Part shown: positions 15,666 through 24,341 of the stretch, one piece after another
Layout of the letters: every line of letters starts with the position of its first letter
Position numbering within the stretch: the stretch's first letter is position 1
NCBI GenBank assembly: GCA_051011595.1
Contig: JBPCTQ010000303.1
Span: 1-32,907, forward strand
Direction of reading: 5' to 3'
Length of the DNA stretch: 32,907 nt
DNA from: JAOUEE01 sp051011595
Lineage (GTDB): Bacteria > Actinomycetota > Acidimicrobiia > Acidimicrobiales > SHLQ01
Made by a program: the position numbers and the translations under genes
Notes under the pieces: model-generated
What the model was told of the DNA's origin: nothing
Databases searched by the model: none
The model's input: the letters and a program-made list of their open reading frames with translations, nothing else

Positions 15666-17549
15666 GTGCTGACGGCCTCCAACCTCTCCAAGGCCCACGG
15701 CCCGCGCACCTTGTTCTCCGGCGTCACCCTCCAGTTGGCACCCGGTCGCCGGGTGGCGCTGGTGGGCGGAAACGGCGTGGGCAAGACAACCTTGGTCGAG
15801 ATCCTGATGGGCGACCAGGAGCCCGACTCCGGGGAGGTCCATCGGGCCAAGGATCTCCGTATCGGCTATCTGCCCCAGGAGCTCCCCGGCGTGTCCGACG
15901 CCACCGTGCTCGAAGAGGTCCTCGCCGGGGCCGGTCACATCAACGACCTGGCCGACGAGCTCCGGCGGCTGGAGACGGCCATGGCCCAGGGCACCGACGA
16001 AGCCACACTCGCGGCCTACGGCGACACCCAGAGTCGATTCGAACAACTGGGCGGTTACGCCATCGAGGCCGAAGCCCAACGAGTCATGGCCGGGCTGGGA
16101 TTTGCCGCCGACGACGGCGCCCGACCGGTCCGGGAGCTCTCCGGCGGCTGGCGTATGCGCGTGTCGCTGGCCCGCCTGTTGTTGTCCGAACCCGATCTGT
16201 TGATCCTCGACGAACCCACCAACCACCTCGATCTCGACAGCATCGCCTGGCTGGGGGAACACCTGCGGAAGTGGTCGGGGGCGCTGCTCTTCGTCAGCCA
16301 CGACCGGGACTTCATCGACGAGGTGGCCAATCGGGTGGTGGAGCTCATCGGCGGGACGGCCACCGAATACGTCGGCGGATTCGCCGAGTTCGTGGTGGCC
16401 CGAGAGGAACGACTGGCCCAGATCGAGGCCGCCCGCCGCCAGCAGGACCGCCAGATCGCCCACGTCGAGCGGTTCGTGGAACGGTTCCGCTACAAGGCCA
16501 CCAAGGCCCGCCAGGTACAGAGCCGGATCAAGACCCTCGAGAAACTCGAGCGCATCGAAGCCCCCGACCGCCGCCAACTGGTCGCTCGTTTCGCGTTTCC
16601 CGAACCACAACGTTCGTCACGGGTGATCGCCGAGTTGTCGGGGGTCGACGTGGGCTACGACGACACGCCGGTGTTGCGCGACGTCGATCTGGTGGTGGAA
16701 CGAGGCCGGCGCCTGGCCCTCATCGGACCCAACGGTGGCGGCAAGACCACGCTGGTGCGATTGCTGCTCGGTGAGCTGGAGCCGACTGCGGGATCGATCG
16801 AACGGGGGGCCAACGTCGACACCGCTGTGTTCGTGCAGGACCAGACCGAATCCATGGATCCCCAGCGCACCGCCTACCAGGAGTTCGCCACGGCTGTCCC
16901 CCACCCCGGGAGCCGCAACCTCCGCACCTTCCTGGGTTCGTTCGGATTCCCGGGGGATGCGGCCGATCGCCTGGTGGCCGATCTGTCCGGCGGCGAACGC
17001 ACCCGCCTGGCCCTGGGCAAGCTCATGGTGAACCCGGTGAACTTGTTGGTGCTCGACGAACCCACCAATCACCTCGACCTGCCCAGCTGTGACGTCCTCG
17101 AAGACGCCCTCACCGCGTACCCCGGCACCATGTTGCTGGTCACCCACGATCGCCACCTGGTGCGATCGGTGGCCGACGGACTCATCGAGGTACGGGCCGG
17201 CCGCGTCCGTTTCCACGAAGGGGTCGACGAGGAGGTACTGGCACCCCAGACCACCTCGACCACCACTCGCCGGTCCGAGGTGGCCGCGAAGAAGCCGGCA
17301 CCGGCGGCACCCGACCCCAAACCCAACAGCGGGCAGCGCGAGGTGCGCAAGCAGTTGGCCAAGGTCGAACGTCAATGGGAGAACGCCGAGGCCAAGGTGG
17401 CCGAGCTGGCTGCCCAGTTGGCCGACCCGGACATCTACGACGACCACGACCGGGTCCGCCGACTGGCCGACGAACACGACGATGCCAAGGAGCAGGCTTC
17501 GCGATGGATGAGCGAGTGGGAGCGGTTGTCGACCGAGCTCGACGGTTGA
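15666..17549 (+). CDS. ABC-F family ATPase (Uup/Ettlike ribosome-associated protein)
   Basis: A 627-residue soluble protein with two ABC ATPase domains and no membrane part, so not a transporter. Domain 1: Walker A GGNGVGKT (34-41), signature LSGGWRM (158-164), Walker B LLILDEPTNHLDL (178-190). The linker at about 245-300 is rich in Arg/Gln/Lys (RYKATKARQVQSRIKTLEKLE), the P-site tRNA interaction motif region. Domain 2: GPNGGGKT (354-361), LSGGERTRLALGK (440-452), LVLDEPTNHLDL (461-472). The C-terminal 80 residues form a coiled coil, as in Uup. The GTG start at 15666 has no ribosome-binding site; a TACCCT box ends 7 bases upstream, so a leaderless message is possible. Function is likely translation-related; antibiotic protection cannot be excluded. 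Confidence 0.9.
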   Translation: MLTASNLSKAHGPRTLFSGVTLQLAPGRRVALVGGNGVGKTTLVEILMGDQEPDSGEVHRAKDLRIGYLPQELPGVSDATVLEEVLAGAGHINDLADELRRLETAMAQGTDEATLAAYGDTQSRFEQLGGYAIEAEAQRVMAGLGFAADDGARPVRELSGGWRMRVSLARLLLSEPDLLILDEPTNHLDLDSIAWLGEHLRKWSGALLFVSHDRDFIDEVANRVVELIGGTATEYVGGFAEFVVAREERLAQIEAARRQQDRQIAHVERFVERFRYKATKARQVQSRIKTLEKLERIEAPDRRQLVARFAFPEPQRSSRVIAELSGVDVGYDDTPVLRDVDLVVERGRRLALIGPNGGGKTTLVRLLLGELEPTAGSIERGANVDTAVFVQDQTESMDPQRTAYQEFATAVPHPGSRNLRTFLGSFGFPGDAADRLVADLSGGERTRLALGKLMVNPVNLLVLDEPTNHLDLPSCDVLEDALTAYPGTMLLVTHDRHLVRSVADGLIEVRAGRVRFHEGVDEEVLAPQTTSTTTRRSEVAAKKPAPAAPDPKPNSGQREVRKQLAKVERQWENAEAKVAELAAQLADPDIYDDHDRVRRLADEHDDAKEQASRWMSEWERLSTELDG

Positions 17550-17567
17550 CCGATGTAGATTTCGGGG

Positions 17568-18587
17568 ATGGCCAAGGGGGACGACGCCGTCGAGTTGGAG
17601 CTGGCGGGCCGGACCGTGCGTATCACCAGCCCCGACAAGGTGTTCTTCTCGGCCCAGGGCCACACCAAACTCGACTTGGTGGAGTACTACCGCCAGATGG
17701 AACCCCAGGTCATGGCCACCATGGGCGGGCGACCGACGCTGATGCAGCGTTTCCCCGACGGGGCCGAAGGCAAGAGCTTCTTCCAGAAGCGGGTGCCGAA
17801 GGGTGCACCCGAGTGGCTGGAGACAACCGTGGTGTCCACACCCAACGGCACCACCTCCAACGCCATGGTGGCCGCCGACATCGCCCACGTGGCATGGGCG
17901 GTCAACATGGGGTGTCTGGGTTTTCACCCGTGGCCCTACCGGGCCGCCGATCCGACCCACACCGACGAACTGCGGATCGATCTCGATCCCGGTCCCGGGG
18001 TGAACTGGCCCGACATCGTGGCCGGCGCCTTGTTGGTACGCGAGTACTTCGACGAGATCGGCCTCACGCCGTACGTCAAGACCACGGGCCGCCGGGGGAT
18101 CCACATCTACGTTCGCCTCCAGCCCCGCTGGGACGGCTACCAGGTGCGGGCCGCCGCCGTGGCCGCCGCCCGTGAGCTCGAACGTCGCCATCCCCACCAG
18201 CTCACCGCCGCCTGGTGGAAGGAGGAACGGGGCGAGCGGGTCTTCATCGACTTCAACCAGAACGCCCCCCACAAGACGGTGTTCGGTGCCTGGTCGGTCC
18301 GAGCCCATCCCATCGCGCCGGTGTCGTGCCCCATCACGTGGGGCGAAGTCACTCAGGTCGAACCCCAGGACTTCACCATCGACACCGTGCCGCCGTTGAT
18401 CGACCGGCGCGGCGACGCGTGGGCGACCATGAACGACCATCCCCATGACCTGAGTCCGCTGCTCGACCAGGCGGCCCGCGACGAGGCCGACGGCCTCCCC
18501 GATGCGCCGTGGCCGCCGCAGTACCCCAAGATGCCGGGCGAGCAGACCCGGGTGGCGCCCAGCCGGGCACGAAAGCAGGACGAATGA
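17568..18587 (+). CDS. Stand-alone LigD-type polymerase/primase domain protein
   Basis: A 339-residue protein of the archaeo-eukaryotic primase superfamily, matching the POL domain of bacterial ligase D. Catalytic features are the metal-binding RIDLDPGPG (D138, D140), TTGRRGIHIYV (173-182; usual form SGGKGLHV, with H179), and the third acidic residue D228 in FIDFNQNAPHKT, followed by the usual YSVR-like WSVRAHP. In other bacteria these enzymes fill short gaps with ribonucleotides during end joining or excision repair. Ligase and nuclease domains are absent, and no Ku gene is in the window. It starts 18 bases after the ABC-F gene and ends in an ATGA overlap with the amidase. Confidence 0.88.
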   Translation: MAKGDDAVELELAGRTVRITSPDKVFFSAQGHTKLDLVEYYRQMEPQVMATMGGRPTLMQRFPDGAEGKSFFQKRVPKGAPEWLETTVVSTPNGTTSNAMVAADIAHVAWAVNMGCLGFHPWPYRAADPTHTDELRIDLDPGPGVNWPDIVAGALLVREYFDEIGLTPYVKTTGRRGIHIYVRLQPRWDGYQVRAAAVAAARELERRHPHQLTAAWWKEERGERVFIDFNQNAPHKTVFGAWSVRAHPIAPVSCPITWGEVTQVEPQDFTIDTVPPLIDRRGDAWATMNDHPHDLSPLLDQAARDEADGLPDAPWPPQYPKMPGEQTRVAPSRARKQDE

Positions 18588-20119
18588 CCGACGTTCCGTG
18601 GACCGGCGACGCCTGCTCGCTGGTCGACGCGTTCCGCGACGGTACGCACAGCCCGACCGAGGAGCTGGAGGCCACTCTGGCCGCCATCGAGCGCTCCGAC
18701 ATCAACGCCTTCTCCCATCTCGATCCTGAGCGGGCTCGCGCCGCCGCGGCCGATGCCGACGTCTCGTTGCCCTTCGGTGGAGTCCCCACCGGTATCAAGG
18801 AACTGGAGCGACTGGCCGGCTGGCCCCAAACCGAGGGTTCATTGGTGTTCACCGACCGCGTGGCCTCCGTCACGAGCGTGCACACGGCACGGCTGCTCGA
18901 CGGCGGCGCCGTCCCCGTGGGGTTGACCTGCGCCAGTGAGTTCGGTGGCCTCAACATCAGTGTCACCCGCCTCAACGGGGTCACCCACAATCCCTGGCAA
19001 CGAGGGCGCACGGCGGGCGGGTCGTCGGGTGGGTCGGCCGCCGCGGTGGCGGGCGGACTGGTGACGCTGGCCAGCGGTGGCGACGGCGGCGGATCCATCC
19101 GTATTCCCGCGGGGTACACCGGTCTGTTGGGTATGAAGGGCACGTTCGGTCGGATACCCCGCAGCCCCACGGCGTACTGCCGGCCCAACACCGTGGTCCT
19201 CGGCAACCTGGCCCGATCGGTACGCGACGCGGCCCGCTACTTCGACGTGTGTGGTGGGTTCGACGGAGCCGACCCCTCGAGCCTCCCCCGCCATCCTGGA
19301 TTCGAGGCCGGCCTCGGGTCCCACGACCTGCGCGGCCGCAAGGTGGCGATCATTCCGGCCATCGGCGGCGTCACCCTCGAACCCGGGGTCGAAGACCACC
19401 TGCGCACCGAGATCGACGAGCTGGTCGCTGCCACCGGCATGGTCGCCGTCGACTTCGACGCCGAGCTCCCCAACTTCATCACTCATTGGATGATGGGCAA
19501 CATGTCCACCCTGCTGGCCGACCTCGGTGATCGTTGGCCGGGCTGCGCCTCGGAGATGACCGACGAGATCAGCGGCGGCCTCTTCATGTCACAGGCCCTC
19601 TACAACCTGGCCACGGCAGCGCGGGCCGAAGAGCTGCGTATCGAGCTGAACGAGGCACTGGCCGGGCTCTTCGAACAGGTCGATTTCATCGTCGCCGCCA
19701 CCAATCCGGGGCCTGCCTTCGCGGCCGATGCTCCCACCAGCAACCCCCAGGGAAGTTTCGTGGAGTCGGCCCTGTCGTCAACGGTCGGCAAGGTCGCCTT
19801 CCGGGGGGCACTCGGCGCGGTCCGGGCCGTGAGCGCGGTGACCACCGGGCTGCCCAACCGACTGATCGACGCCACCAACCGGTCCAGTCCCGATCTGGTG
19901 GCGATGGGCGGGCTCACGGTCATCTCCAACGTCTACGGCAACCCGGCCGTGTCGATCCCGGCCGGCACGATCGGCGGACTCCCGGTGGGTCTGCAGGTGC
20001 TGGCCCCGCACCATCACGACGAGTTGTTGTTCGATGTGGCCCTGGCCATGGAGCGGCACCGACCGTGGCCCCTCACCGCCGGATCCTCCAACGCCGAATC
20101 CTTCAACGAAACTGCGTGA
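18584..20119 (+). CDS. Amidase (amidase-signature family)
   Basis: A 511-residue amidase-signature enzyme that hydrolyses a carboxamide or related bond. The Ser-cisSer-Lys triad is visible: K72 in GVPTGIKELERL, the GGSSGGSAAAVAGG box (145-158) with the cis-Ser, and nucleophile S171 in GGDGGGSIRIPAGYTG. The stretch NPWQRGRTAGGSSGG is highly typical. The natural substrate cannot be told; it is not obviously GatA, and no gatB or gatC is nearby. The ATG at 18584 overlaps the polymerase stop (ATGA) and is preferred to an upstream ATG that reads inside the polymerase gene. A strong hairpin follows the stop. Confidence 0.9.
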   Translation: MTDVPWTGDACSLVDAFRDGTHSPTEELEATLAAIERSDINAFSHLDPERARAAAADADVSLPFGGVPTGIKELERLAGWPQTEGSLVFTDRVASVTSVHTARLLDGGAVPVGLTCASEFGGLNISVTRLNGVTHNPWQRGRTAGGSSGGSAAAVAGGLVTLASGGDGGGSIRIPAGYTGLLGMKGTFGRIPRSPTAYCRPNTVVLGNLARSVRDAARYFDVCGGFDGADPSSLPRHPGFEAGLGSHDLRGRKVAIIPAIGGVTLEPGVEDHLRTEIDELVAATGMVAVDFDAELPNFITHWMMGNMSTLLADLGDRWPGCASEMTDEISGGLFMSQALYNLATAARAEELRIELNEALAGLFEQVDFIVAATNPGPAFAADAPTSNPQGSFVESALSSTVGKVAFRGALGAVRAVSAVTTGLPNRLIDATNRSSPDLVAMGGLTVISNVYGNPAVSIPAGTIGGLPVGLQVLAPHHHDELLFDVALAMERHRPWPLTAGSSNAESFNETA

Positions 20120-20121
20120 GA

Positions 20122-20142
20122 AACCGGTCAGGGTGACCGGTT
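20122..20142. terminator. Hairpin terminator between convergent genes
   Basis: AACCGGTCA (20122-20130) and TGACCGGTT (20134-20142) form a perfect 9-bp stem with a 3-base GGG loop, starting three bases after the amidase stop and 23 bases from the stop of the convergent oxidoreductase gene. There is no long T-tract, but the symmetry and position suggest a bidirectional terminator. Confidence 0.72.
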
Positions 20143-20164
20143 GGTGGCGCCGTTTGGGCCAGAT

Positions 20165-21457
20165 TCAGGAGAAGGTGGCGGTCTGTTCGGCGCGGAGCTG
20201 GTCGATCAGGCGTCCGGCCGGCACCTCGACGTCGGCGTACGTGAGGCAGTGGTCCTTGGCCACGTCGACCCGGAGGGTGCAACCCTCGGCCACTCCGATG
20301 GGGAGCAGGTCTTCGGTGGCGGTGATGGCGGCCGTCTCGCATTCTCCGTAGGAGTGGTAACCACCCAACCCGTCGATGACGGTGCCGGCCGCCAGGTCGG
20401 TCTTGGCCCGGGTGATGACCTCCACCCGAGGGGCACCGTCGGGCTGCATCACGGCATCACCGAACAGCACGGCCCGGGCGATCGACTGCGGCACCTCGAA
20501 GTGGCACAGGTGGTACGGCGTGTAGAACGAGTACAGCGGGCCCTCGCCCAGCTTGTAGAGGTTGAGGTAGTGCTGTTGTTTCGGGTCGTCGTGAGTGCCG
20601 AAGACGTACACCCCTGGCCCCGGTGAGATCCCGAAACCGACAACGTATTCGACGATGCCACCCAGCTCGCGCAGCTCGTCGATGTCGTACAGCGAGGTGG
20701 CGTCGTCGATGTGGCCGTCGTACTCGTAGCCGTACATGCCTCGTTTGGCCACGGTCATACCGGTGGCGTTGGCCACGATCGCCTGCTCGAAGCTGATCTT
20801 GGTGCCGTCGGCGAACGAGGTCACCATCTCCGGCTTCTGACCCCATTTCTCGGCGAACTCGCGCTGAGTGGTGGGGTTGCGGTACGGGTCCTGGAGACCC
20901 TTGATGTTGCCGCACACCAGCGGCTCGACACCGATGCCGCGAACGAACCGGTACAGGTTCATCTGCACCCCCGGTTGATCGCCGTCACAGGCGGTGAGTA
21001 CCACGCCGGCCGCATCGGCCTTCTGGCGCAGTACCGGCCCGACCGTGCCGTCGAGCTCAGCGTTCATGGTGACCAGATGGGTGCCGTGCTCGATGGCATC
21101 GACAGTGACGGCGGCGCCGAAGCCGACGTCACCGGTGACGTCGAGCAGGCAGTCGACACCCTCTGCTCGGGTGAGGACGAACGCGTCGTCGGTGATGGCC
21201 CGGCCGCCGTCGGCGATCACCTGGCTGAGCTCTTCGGCGGTGGTGACCTTCACGAATTCGGTCACCCCGGCTTCGGTGAAGGCCCGCTCGGCCGCGGCCA
21301 CGTTGCGGTTGGAGATGGCGACGATGTCCATGCCGGGAACGGAGTTGATGGTCTGGTTGACCACCCCGCGCCCCATGAATCCGGCGCCGATCATGGCGAC
21401 CTTGATGGGGTCACCTGCCCGTTCGCGCTCGCGGAGTGCGGTGTCGACGATGATCAT
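20165..21457 (-). CDS. Homoserine-dehydrogenase-like NAD(P)-dependent oxidoreductase with C-terminal SAF domain
   Basis: A 430-residue protein. The N-terminal Rossmann fold has AMIGAGFMGRG (21-31) and resembles homoserine dehydrogenase or Gfo/Idh-type enzymes. The middle contains VTMNAELDGTVGPVL and CDGDQPGVQMNLYRF. The last 90 residues (about 340-430) look like a SAF (antifreeze/FlgA-like) domain, including AGTVIDGLGGYHSYGE and LTYADVEVPAGRLID. It is not expected to be true homoserine dehydrogenase: length, tail and neighbours differ. It is the last gene of a five-gene nucleotide-sugar cassette, 12 bases after the RmlC-like gene, with GGGAGC upstream of the ATG. By inference it oxidises or reduces a sugar-derived intermediate; the substrate is unknown. 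Confidence 0.72.
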   Translation of the reverse strand: MIIVDTALRERERAGDPIKVAMIGAGFMGRGVVNQTINSVPGMDIVAISNRNVAAAERAFTEAGVTEFVKVTTAEELSQVIADGGRAITDDAFVLTRAEGVDCLLDVTGDVGFGAAVTVDAIEHGTHLVTMNAELDGTVGPVLRQKADAAGVVLTACDGDQPGVQMNLYRFVRGIGVEPLVCGNIKGLQDPYRNPTTQREFAEKWGQKPEMVTSFADGTKISFEQAIVANATGMTVAKRGMYGYEYDGHIDDATSLYDIDELRELGGIVEYVVGFGISPGPGVYVFGTHDDPKQQHYLNLYKLGEGPLYSFYTPYHLCHFEVPQSIARAVLFGDAVMQPDGAPRVEVITRAKTDLAAGTVIDGLGGYHSYGECETAAITATEDLLPIGVAEGCTLRVDVAKDHCLTYADVEVPAGRLIDQLRAEQTATFS

Positions 21458-21469
21458 GGTTGGCTCCCG

Positions 21470-22015
21470 TCAGTCGAGAACGGTCTCGGCATCGAAGGGC
21501 GCCCACGCCGCGTCCTTCTCCGAGATGACGTTGATCGGATGAGGCCAGTCGATCCCGAAGGCGGGATCGGCGTGGTGCAGCCCTCGTTCGTACCCCGGGG
21601 TGTAGAACTCACCCACCTGGTAACTGACCTCGGCACCAGCGGTGAGCGACAGGTAGCCGTGGGCGAAGAGCTCCGGAACGTACAGGGCGGCCCGATTGTC
21701 GGCGGTGAGCTCGATGCCGAAGTGCTCGAACCGGGTGGGTGAGTCGGGGCGCAGGTCGATGATGACGTCGTAGATCCCACCGGCCGTGCACCGGACCAGC
21801 TTGGTCTCGGCGGCCGGAGGCAGCTGATAGTGCATACCCCGCATGGTGCCCGACTCATTGTTGAACGAGAGGTTGCACTGGGCCACCTCGGGTTTGAGCC
21901 CGTGTTCGGCGAACTCGTTCTGGCAGAAGCTGCGAGCGAAGAAGCCGCGGTCGTCGCCGATCTGCTCGAGTTCGATCACCCAGGCCCCGGCCAGGGGGGT
22001 CTCGGTGAACTTCAC
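21470..22015 (-). CDS. dTDP-4-dehydrorhamnose 3,5-epimerase-like cupin (RmlC family)
   Basis: A 181-residue RmlC-type cupin. Family landmarks are DDRGFFARSF (21-30), NLSFNNESGTMRGMHYQ (48-64) with the catalytic His62 of the RGMHYQ motif, VYDVI-like GGIYDVIIDLR (79-89), PELFAHGYLSL (114-124) and YQVGEFYTPGYERGLHHADP (132-151). It epimerises a 4-keto nucleotide sugar at C3 and/or C5. With a cytidylyltransferase at the head of the cassette the substrate may be a CDP- rather than dTDP-sugar; this is inference. The GTG start at 22015 overlaps the upstream stop (GTGA) and has GGAGG 7 bases upstream, so the start is well supported. Confidence 0.85.
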   Translation of the reverse strand: MKFTETPLAGAWVIELEQIGDDRGFFARSFCQNEFAEHGLKPEVAQCNLSFNNESGTMRGMHYQLPPAAETKLVRCTAGGIYDVIIDLRPDSPTRFEHFGIELTADNRAALYVPELFAHGYLSLTAGAEVSYQVGEFYTPGYERGLHHADPAFGIDWPHPINVISEKDAAWAPFDAETVLD

Positions 22016-23058
22016 GATCCGACCTCCGCAGGAAGCGGCTCCCAGAAGAAGTTCTCGTCGAGCTGGCTGGTGGCGATGAGGTGTTCGAGCATCTTCAGCC
22101 GGGTGAAGGGCATGGCCTCGAACAGTCGGGGGGTCATGGCAATGCGCTCGAACACGGCCCGTAGCTGCTCGGCCCCGCGGCGGGCGTCCCACTCGCAGGC
22201 GAATCCGGGCAGCTGGGTGTTGATCTTCTCGAAGCTGACCCGGTAGCTGCGGTTGTCCGATCCCTGGTCGCCGAAGGTGAGCTCACAGCCGGGGAAGACG
22301 TCGGCCACGATCTCGGCGATCTCGCGGACCTGGTAGTTGTGGTCGCTGTCACCCACGTTGAAGACCTCGTTGTGCACCGCGTCGCGAGGGGCCTCGAGCG
22401 CACACTGAATGGACTTGGCGATGTCGAGGGCGTGCACGAGAGGCCGCCACGGTGATCCATCGCTGATCATGGCGATCTTCTGGGTGGTCCAGGCCAGGCC
22501 CGACAAGTTGTTGAGCACGATGTCGAAACGCATTCGCGGTGAGGCCCCGAAGGCCGTGGCGTTGCGCATGAAGGTGGGCGAGAAGGAGTCGTCGGCCATC
22601 GGGGCCAGATCACGCTCGACGAGGGTCTTGCACTCGGCGTAGGCCGTTTGGGGATTGACGGCCGATTCCTCGGTGACGGCCCCCTCGCTGGCCACGCCGT
22701 AGACACTGCACGACGACATGTACACGAAGCGTTCGACCCCGGCCGCCTTGGCCAGCGTGGCCAGGTGGACGGAGCCTCGATGGTTGATCTCGTGGGTGAT
22801 CCCCGGCCGCAGCTCACCCGTGGGGTCGTTGCTCAGCTCGGCCATGTGCACGACGGCGTCGATGCCCTCGAAGTCGTCGGACGTGGCGTCACGCAGATCC
22901 TTGACGATCGTTCGGGGGGCCATGTCGACACCGTGGTAGAGCCAGCCGGTCTTGTAGAAGCAGGTGTCGAGACCCACCACATCGTGACCACCGGCCATCA
23001 ACCTCGGCGCCAGGACCGACCCCAGGTAGCCCTCTGTCCCAGTGACCAGGATTCTCAC
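22012..23058 (-). CDS. NAD-dependent epimerase/dehydratase (extended SDR)
   Basis: A 348-residue extended short-chain dehydrogenase acting on a nucleotide sugar. The NAD loop is GTEGYLG (7-13), the catalytic YxxxK is Y140-AEC-K144, and the preceding serine region is MSSCSVYG (114-121). NATAFGASPRMRFD and NVGDSDHNYQVREIA are typical of the family. The start is GTG 23058 with CGAGG five bases upstream; the residues before it are not family-like. It could act as 4-epimerase, 4,6-dehydratase or reductase; I cannot choose, and no separate CDP-glucose 4,6-dehydratase is seen in the cassette. It ends in a GTGA overlap with the RmlC-like gene. Confidence 0.85.
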   Translation of the reverse strand: MRILVTGTEGYLGSVLAPRLMAGGHDVVGLDTCFYKTGWLYHGVDMAPRTIVKDLRDATSDDFEGIDAVVHMAELSNDPTGELRPGITHEINHRGSVHLATLAKAAGVERFVYMSSCSVYGVASEGAVTEESAVNPQTAYAECKTLVERDLAPMADDSFSPTFMRNATAFGASPRMRFDIVLNNLSGLAWTTQKIAMISDGSPWRPLVHALDIAKSIQCALEAPRDAVHNEVFNVGDSDHNYQVREIAEIVADVFPGCELTFGDQGSDNRSYRVSFEKINTQLPGFACEWDARRGAEQLRAVFERIAMTPRLFEAMPFTRLKMLEHLIATSQLDENFFWEPLPAEVGS

Positions 23059-23096
23059 GTTGACCTCGTTGTTCGCAGTGCGGGGAAGTGCCGTGC

Positions 23097-24341
23097 CTAT
23101 CGGCCCGGTTGTGCTGCCGTTGAGTCTGCCTCGACGATGCGCTGAACCACCCGCTGGGCGATCTCGAGCGACGCCGTGGCCGCCGGCGAGGGGGCGTTGC
23201 ACACGTGCAGGGCACCCTCCTCCTCGACGATCAAGAAGTCGTCGACCAATCCCCCGTCGGGCTTGAGGGCCTGGGCCCGTACGCCCGCCTCCGACGGCAC
23301 CAGATCGTCGGCCGTGACCTCGGGGACCAACTCCTGGAGGCTCTTGGTGAACTGCGCCTTGGAGAACGACCGGACCATCTCGGCCATGCCGTCACGCCAG
23401 TGGGCCCGAGCCAGATGCCAGAAGCCCCGGTAACCCAACACATCGACCAGGTCGCGGGCCGAGATGTCGCGTTTGCGGTAACCCTCCCGCTTGAAGGCCA
23501 ACACCGCGTTGGGTCCGGCGTGGACTTCACCCGAGATCATGCGGGTGAAATGCACACCGAGGAACGGGAAGTCGGGATTGGGGACGGGGTACACCAGGTG
23601 TTTCACCAGATGGCGTCGATCGGGGACCAGCTCGTAGTACTCGCCTCGGAAGGGCACGATGCGGGCGCCAGGATCGGCACCCTGGAGCCGCGCGATACGG
23701 TCACTCTGCAACCCGGCGCAGCTCACCACGAAACGAGCGCGTACCTCGCCGTCGGTGGTGGAGAGGATCTGGTCGGTGCCGTCACGGGTGAGGTCGGTGA
23801 CCTCGACTCCGTGGCGCAGCTCGGCGCCGGCGTCGGCCGCCAGGCGGGCGTAGGCCCGGCACACGGCCACGTAGTCGATGATGCCGGTGGTGGGTGACTT
23901 GATGGCGCCCACCGATCGGACGTGGGGTTCGATCTCGGCCGACTCCTCGGCGCCGATGAGCTCGACCGGCAGACCGTTCTCGAGCGCTCGCTGGTGCAGC
24001 GCTCGCAGGCCGTCGAGTTGGCTGTCCTCGGTGGCGACGATGAGCTTTCCGCACACCTCGTAGTCGATGTCGTGCTCCTGGGCGAATGCCACGATGCTGG
24101 CGCTACCGGCCTGGCACATGGTGGCTTTCAGCGATCCGGGTTTGTAGTACACACCGGCGTGGATGACGCCGGAGTTGCGGCCGGTCTGGTGCTGGGCCCA
24201 GTCGGGCTCCTTCTCGAGCACCACGATGCCCGCCCCGCCCGAGCTCGGGCCTCGCTGCCGGGCCAGGGTCATGGCCGTGGCCAGCCCGAGAATGCCACCA
24301 CCGATGATGGCGTAGTCGTACCGGTCGGCGCGCTCAGTCAC
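23097..24341 (-). CDS. FAD-dependent oxidase, L-2-hydroxyglutarate oxidase (LhgO)-like
   Basis: A 414-residue flavoprotein of the D-amino-acid-oxidase superfamily, LhgO branch. The FAD loop is AIIGGGILGLATAM (11-24), and QTGRNSGVIHAGVYYKPGS is the hallmark LhgO segment. A second FAD-site glycine-rich end is not obvious. LhgO oxidises L-2-hydroxyglutarate to 2-oxoglutarate, but this gene sits inside a nucleotide-sugar cassette, so a hydroxy-acid or sugar-linked substrate is just as likely. The start is GTG 24341, which overlaps the rfbF stop (GTGA) and has GGAAG five bases upstream; an ATG at 24353 is the alternative. The SDR gene follows after 38 bases. Confidence 0.78.
   Translation of the reverse strand: MTERADRYDYAIIGGGILGLATAMTLARQRGPSSGGAGIVVLEKEPDWAQHQTGRNSGVIHAGVYYKPGSLKATMCQAGSASIVAFAQEHDIDYEVCGKLIVATEDSQLDGLRALHQRALENGLPVELIGAEESAEIEPHVRSVGAIKSPTTGIIDYVAVCRAYARLAADAGAELRHGVEVTDLTRDGTDQILSTTDGEVRARFVVSCAGLQSDRIARLQGADPGARIVPFRGEYYELVPDRRHLVKHLVYPVPNPDFPFLGVHFTRMISGEVHAGPNAVLAFKREGYRKRDISARDLVDVLGYRGFWHLARAHWRDGMAEMVRSFSKAQFTKSLQELVPEVTADDLVPSEAGVRAQALKPDGGLVDDFLIVEEEGALHVCNAPSPAATASLEIAQRVVQRIVEADSTAAQPGR

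Noticed and set aside
16617..18446. 609-residue open frame on the minus strand
   Set aside because: Antisense to the ABC-F and LigD-type polymerase genes, whose motifs are unmistakable; no recognisable domain of its own.
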